The notes under the pieces: model-generated
What the model was told of the DNA's origin: nothing
Databases searched by the model: none
What the model saw: only the letters and a program-made list of their open reading frames with translations
Origin: Pseudomonas sp. sp1636
Lineage (GTDB): Bacteria > Pseudomonadota > Gammaproteobacteria > Pseudomonadales > Pseudomonadaceae
Direction of reading: 5' to 3'
Length of the DNA: 64,000 nucleotides
Assembly (NCBI RefSeq): GCF_030376615.1
Contig: NZ_JARRAB010000017.1
Span: 1-64,000, forward strand
Position numbers and translations under genes: made by a program
Shown: piece after piece, positions 61,503-64,000 of the stretch
Position numbering within the stretch: position 1 is the first letter of the stretch
How the letters are laid out: each line of letters begins with the position of its first letter

Positions 61503-62954
61503 CTACACCAGCGCTTCACCGACATGCAGGATTTTCATGCCGTTGGTGCCGCCGATAGTGTGATAGCTGTCGCCCTTGGTCAGGATCACCCAGTCGCCCG
61601 GCTGGACCACGCCGCGCCCCAGCAGTTCGTCCACCGCCGCCTGGCTGACCTGCTCCGGTGGCAGGGCGGCCGGGTCGAACGGCACGGTGTAGACGCCACG
61701 GAACAGGGCGGCGCGCGCCTGGGTGGCGCGGTGCGGGGAGAAGGCGTAGATCGGCACCGAGGAGCGGATGCGCGACATGATCAGCGGGGTGTACCCGCTT
61801 TCGGTCAGGGCGATGATGGCTTTGACGCCCGGGAAGTGGTTGGCGGTGTACATGGCGGCCAAGGCGATGCTTTCGTCGCAGCGTTCGAAGGTCGTGCCCA
61901 TGCGATGGCTGGAGGCTTTGCTGGTGGGGTGTTTTTCCGCACCGACGCAGATGCGCGCCATGGCCTGCACCGCTTCCAGCGGGTAGGCGCCGGCGGCGCT
62001 TTCCGCCGAGAGCATCACCGCGTCCGTGTAGTCGAGTACGGCGTTGGCGACGTCGGAGACTTCGGCGCGGGTCGGCATCGGGTTGTGGATCATCGACTCC
62101 ATCATCTGGGTCGCGGTGATCACCGCCTTGTTATGCCGGCGCGCGTGCAGAATGATCTTCTTCTGAATGCCGCACAGCTCGGCGTCGCCGATTTCCACGC
62201 CGAGGTCGCCACGGGCGACCATCACCGCGTCGCTGGCGCGGATCAGGCCGTCGAGGGTTTCGTCGTCGGCCACGGCCTCGGCCCGTTCGATCTTGGCCAC
62301 CAGCCAGGCGCTGCCGCCGGCCTCGTCGCGCAGTTGGCGGGCGTAGTGCATATCCGAGGCGTCGCGCGGGAAGGACACGGCCAGGTAATCCAGATCCATC
62401 TCGGCGGCGAGCTTGATATCGGCCTTGTCTTTTTCGGTCAGCGCCGGCGCGGTCAGGCCGCCACCGCGACGGTTGATGCCTTTATGATCGGACAGCGGGC
62501 CGCCGATCAGTACCGAGCAGTGCAGGGCGTCGGCAGTCGCCGTGTCCACGCGCATCACCACCCGGCCGTCGTCGAGCAGCAGTTCGTCGCCGACGCCGCA
62601 GTCCTTGACCAGATCCGGGTAGTCGATGCCGACGATGTCCTGGGTGCCTTCGGTCAGCGGATGGCTGGTGGAAAAGCTGAAGTGGTCGCCGACTTTCAGC
62701 TCGATGCGCTTGCCGGCGAACTTGGCGATACGGATCTTCGGTCCTTGCAGGTCGCCGAGCAGGGCGACATGCCGGCCATGCTTGGCGGCCAGTTCGCGCA
62801 CCAGCTTGGCGCGGGCCTTGTGCTCGTCCGGGCTGCCGTGGGAGAAGTTCAGGCGGGCCACATCCAGGCCCGCGATGATCAGTTGTTCGAGAACTTCGGG
62901 CGAGTTGCTGGAAGGGCCAAGGGTGGCGACGATTTTAGTGCGACGAAAGGTCAT
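61503..62954 (-). CDS. pyk: Pyruvate kinase
   Basis: 483 residues. N-terminal TKIVATLGPSSNSPEVLEQLIIAGLDVARLNFSHG and the active-site region with Lys and Glu ligands (VAKIERAEAV, MVARGDLGVEIG) are diagnostic; the C-terminal allosteric domain is complete. It makes pyruvate and ATP from phosphoenolpyruvate. Whether it is the PykA or PykF type cannot be told with certainty by eye; the length and sequence suggest the PykA group. It stands convergent to the enoyl-CoA hydratase gene. Confidence 0.96.
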   Translation of the reverse strand: MTFRRTKIVATLGPSSNSPEVLEQLIIAGLDVARLNFSHGSPDEHKARAKLVRELAAKHGRHVALLGDLQGPKIRIAKFAGKRIELKVGDHFSFSTSHPLTEGTQDIVGIDYPDLVKDCGVGDELLLDDGRVVMRVDTATADALHCSVLIGGPLSDHKGINRRGGGLTAPALTEKDKADIKLAAEMDLDYLAVSFPRDASDMHYARQLRDEAGGSAWLVAKIERAEAVADDETLDGLIRASDAVMVARGDLGVEIGDAELCGIQKKIILHARRHNKAVITATQMMESMIHNPMPTRAEVSDVANAVLDYTDAVMLSAESAAGAYPLEAVQAMARICVGAEKHPTSKASSHRMGTTFERCDESIALAAMYTANHFPGVKAIIALTESGYTPLIMSRIRSSVPIYAFSPHRATQARAALFRGVYTVPFDPAALPPEQVSQAAVDELLGRGVVQPGDWVILTKGDSYHTIGGTNGMKILHVGEALV

Positions 62955-63009
62955 GCACAGGCTCCTGAGTTGCGATTGAGCGCGAGGCTACTACGCCGCA
63001 ACCCTGTAG

Positions 63010-63936
63010 TCATTGTTGCGCTGCACTACCTTTCTGCTCGGGTTTGAGAACCAATAAATCGCAGTCCGCGCTCTGCAGAATGCGTTCGGCGGTATGCCCG
63101 ATCAGGGCCGTATCCAGGTGGCCGCGAGCGATGGCGCCCATCAGCAGCAGGTCGATATGCTGTTCGCCAACAAAACGAGGCAGCACTTCTTCGGCAAAGC
63201 CTTCGATCAAGTGGGTGTCGGGCAGGGCGATCGGGTATTGCCCGAGCAACTGCTCGAAGGCTTCCCGGTGCTGGGTGGCGCAGCGAACGACATAGTCCTC
63301 GTAATTGGCCACCAGTTCGGCATCGAACACGAGGGTGCGCGGCAAGGGCGCATAACTGTGCAGGTAGTGAGCCTGCATGCCCAGTTGACGGCTCAGTTCG
63401 CTGGCGGCACGTATCAGTTGATGATCGAGCGCCGCCGGTTTGTCGGCACTGTGCAGTGGATCGAGCGCCGCACACAGGCGGTGGCCCTGCCACTCGGCAC
63501 GGTGCACCAGCCATAGCGGCGCTGGGCAGTGGCGGATCAACTGCCAGCAACTGTTGGTCAGCAGCAGGCGGCGCAGCAGGCTGTCATGCACGGTGGATTT
63601 GAGCACCAGATCCGGGGCCAGTTCGGCCGTTTTCTCCAGTACCAACTTGTGCAGCGGCTTGCCCCAGCGCACGTCCAGATGCACCTCCAGCCCCTCGGCC
63701 TGTAGCGGTGCAGCCAACTCCTCCAGCCATGCCATGCCACGTTCGAGCAGGGCGGCCCGTCCCCGGCTTTGCATGGCCGTATCGAACAGGTGACCGGCTT
63801 CGAGGGTGGCGTTGTATTCGACCAGCAACAGGTGCAGGTGCGCACGGGTCTTGCGCGCCAGCCATAGCGCCCGCTCGAGTGCCGGCTGGCATGCCTGTTG
63901 AGGATCGATGACAACCAGTAGCTGTTGCAAATTCAT
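63010..63936 (-). CDS. Tandem universal stress protein (UspE-like)
   Basis: 308 residues with two UspA domains (~1-145 and ~150-305). The first opens LLVVIDPQQACQPALERALWLA; the second ends IDLLLMGAIARGHLDTALIGHTAERILQSADCDLLVLKP, which includes the Gly-rich phosphate-binding pattern of ATP-binding Usp domains (G-x2-R/G-x9-G-x-T/S). Double-domain proteins of this kind respond to starvation, anoxia and other stress in the cytoplasm. It is upstream of pyk on the same strand with a 55-bp gap. The last 64 bases of the window hold no further feature. Confidence 0.9.
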   Translation of the reverse strand: MNLQQLLVVIDPQQACQPALERALWLARKTRAHLHLLLVEYNATLEAGHLFDTAMQSRGRAALLERGMAWLEELAAPLQAEGLEVHLDVRWGKPLHKLVLEKTAELAPDLVLKSTVHDSLLRRLLLTNSCWQLIRHCPAPLWLVHRAEWQGHRLCAALDPLHSADKPAALDHQLIRAASELSRQLGMQAHYLHSYAPLPRTLVFDAELVANYEDYVVRCATQHREAFEQLLGQYPIALPDTHLIEGFAEEVLPRFVGEQHIDLLLMGAIARGHLDTALIGHTAERILQSADCDLLVLKPEQKGSAAQQ

Positions 63937-64000
63937 GGCCCTAGACCTCGCTGTGGGTTACCCGCGCATTGCAGCGCATCGGGGCGGTATTGGGCTTGAT

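Overview
The window is a stretch of chromosome from a Pseudomonas species. It is GC-rich, and it keeps the classic Pseudomonas gene order opdH-tctCBA / tctDE ... ygfZ-sdhE-ygfX-nadB-algU-mucABCD-lepA-lepB-rnc-era-recO-pdxJ. It also carries a LapA-type adhesin with a LapEBC exporter, an MmsR-controlled valine catabolic cluster, and dispersed intergenic palindromes of the kind common in Pseudomonas. No rRNA, tRNA, CRISPR array or prophage was seen.

Layout. (1) 1-6177: the 5' end of a giant repetitive adhesin gene (minus strand, running off the window) faces its type I exporter lapE-lapB-lapC (plus strand). (2) 6295-15195: mmsB, a PEP-mutase-like enzyme, 3-hydroxyisobutyryl-CoA hydrolase, enoyl-CoA hydratase, acyl-CoA dehydrogenase, an orphan amino-acid-type binding protein and mmsA, all on the minus strand, diverge from an AraC-type activator. 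Together they take isobutyryl-CoA to propionyl-CoA. (3) 15274-23897: ung, then an AbrB-like permease, tctABC and the porin opdH (minus), diverging from the two-component system tctDE; this is a tricarboxylate uptake module. (4) 23970-28263: an HDOD protein, ygfZ, sdhE-ygfX and nadB. (5) 28649-39167: algU-mucABCD (envelope stress sigma factor and its control proteins), then lepA, lepB, a DUF4845 protein, rnc, era, recO and pdxJ in a tight co-directional series. (6) 39315-46795: cmoAB, two lipoproteins (one a chagasin-type protease inhibitor), a second-type Lon protease, an unrecognised membrane-anchored protein and an AraC regulator. (7) 46936-53083: a GGDEF/EAL protein, gdhA and the U32 protein rlhA. 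(8) 53117-56853: a small insertion-like segment with a MocR regulator and a BenE-type transporter, bounded on both sides by copies of the 3' end of the fumarase gene. (9) 56796-63936: class I fumarase, a diguanylate cyclase overlapping a ferredoxin-type oxidoreductase and an enoyl-CoA hydratase, pyruvate kinase, and a tandem universal stress protein.

How the parts connect. Adhesin retention (a LapG-type cleavage site is visible) is known to be set by cyclic di-GMP, and two c-di-GMP enzymes lie in the window. The carbon uptake and catabolic operons carry A-rich motifs near their start codons that resemble Hfq/Crc targets. algU has two good matches to its own promoter consensus upstream, and the Lon-type protease has a good match to a heat-shock promoter.

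The less ordinary items are the fumarase-flanked MocR/BenE segment with its 17-bp perfect inverted repeat, a 200-bp MITE-like element whose 4-bp target duplication includes the regulator's stop codon, the binding protein and PEP-mutase-like enzyme inside the valine cluster, and the diguanylate cyclase coupled to a redox protein.
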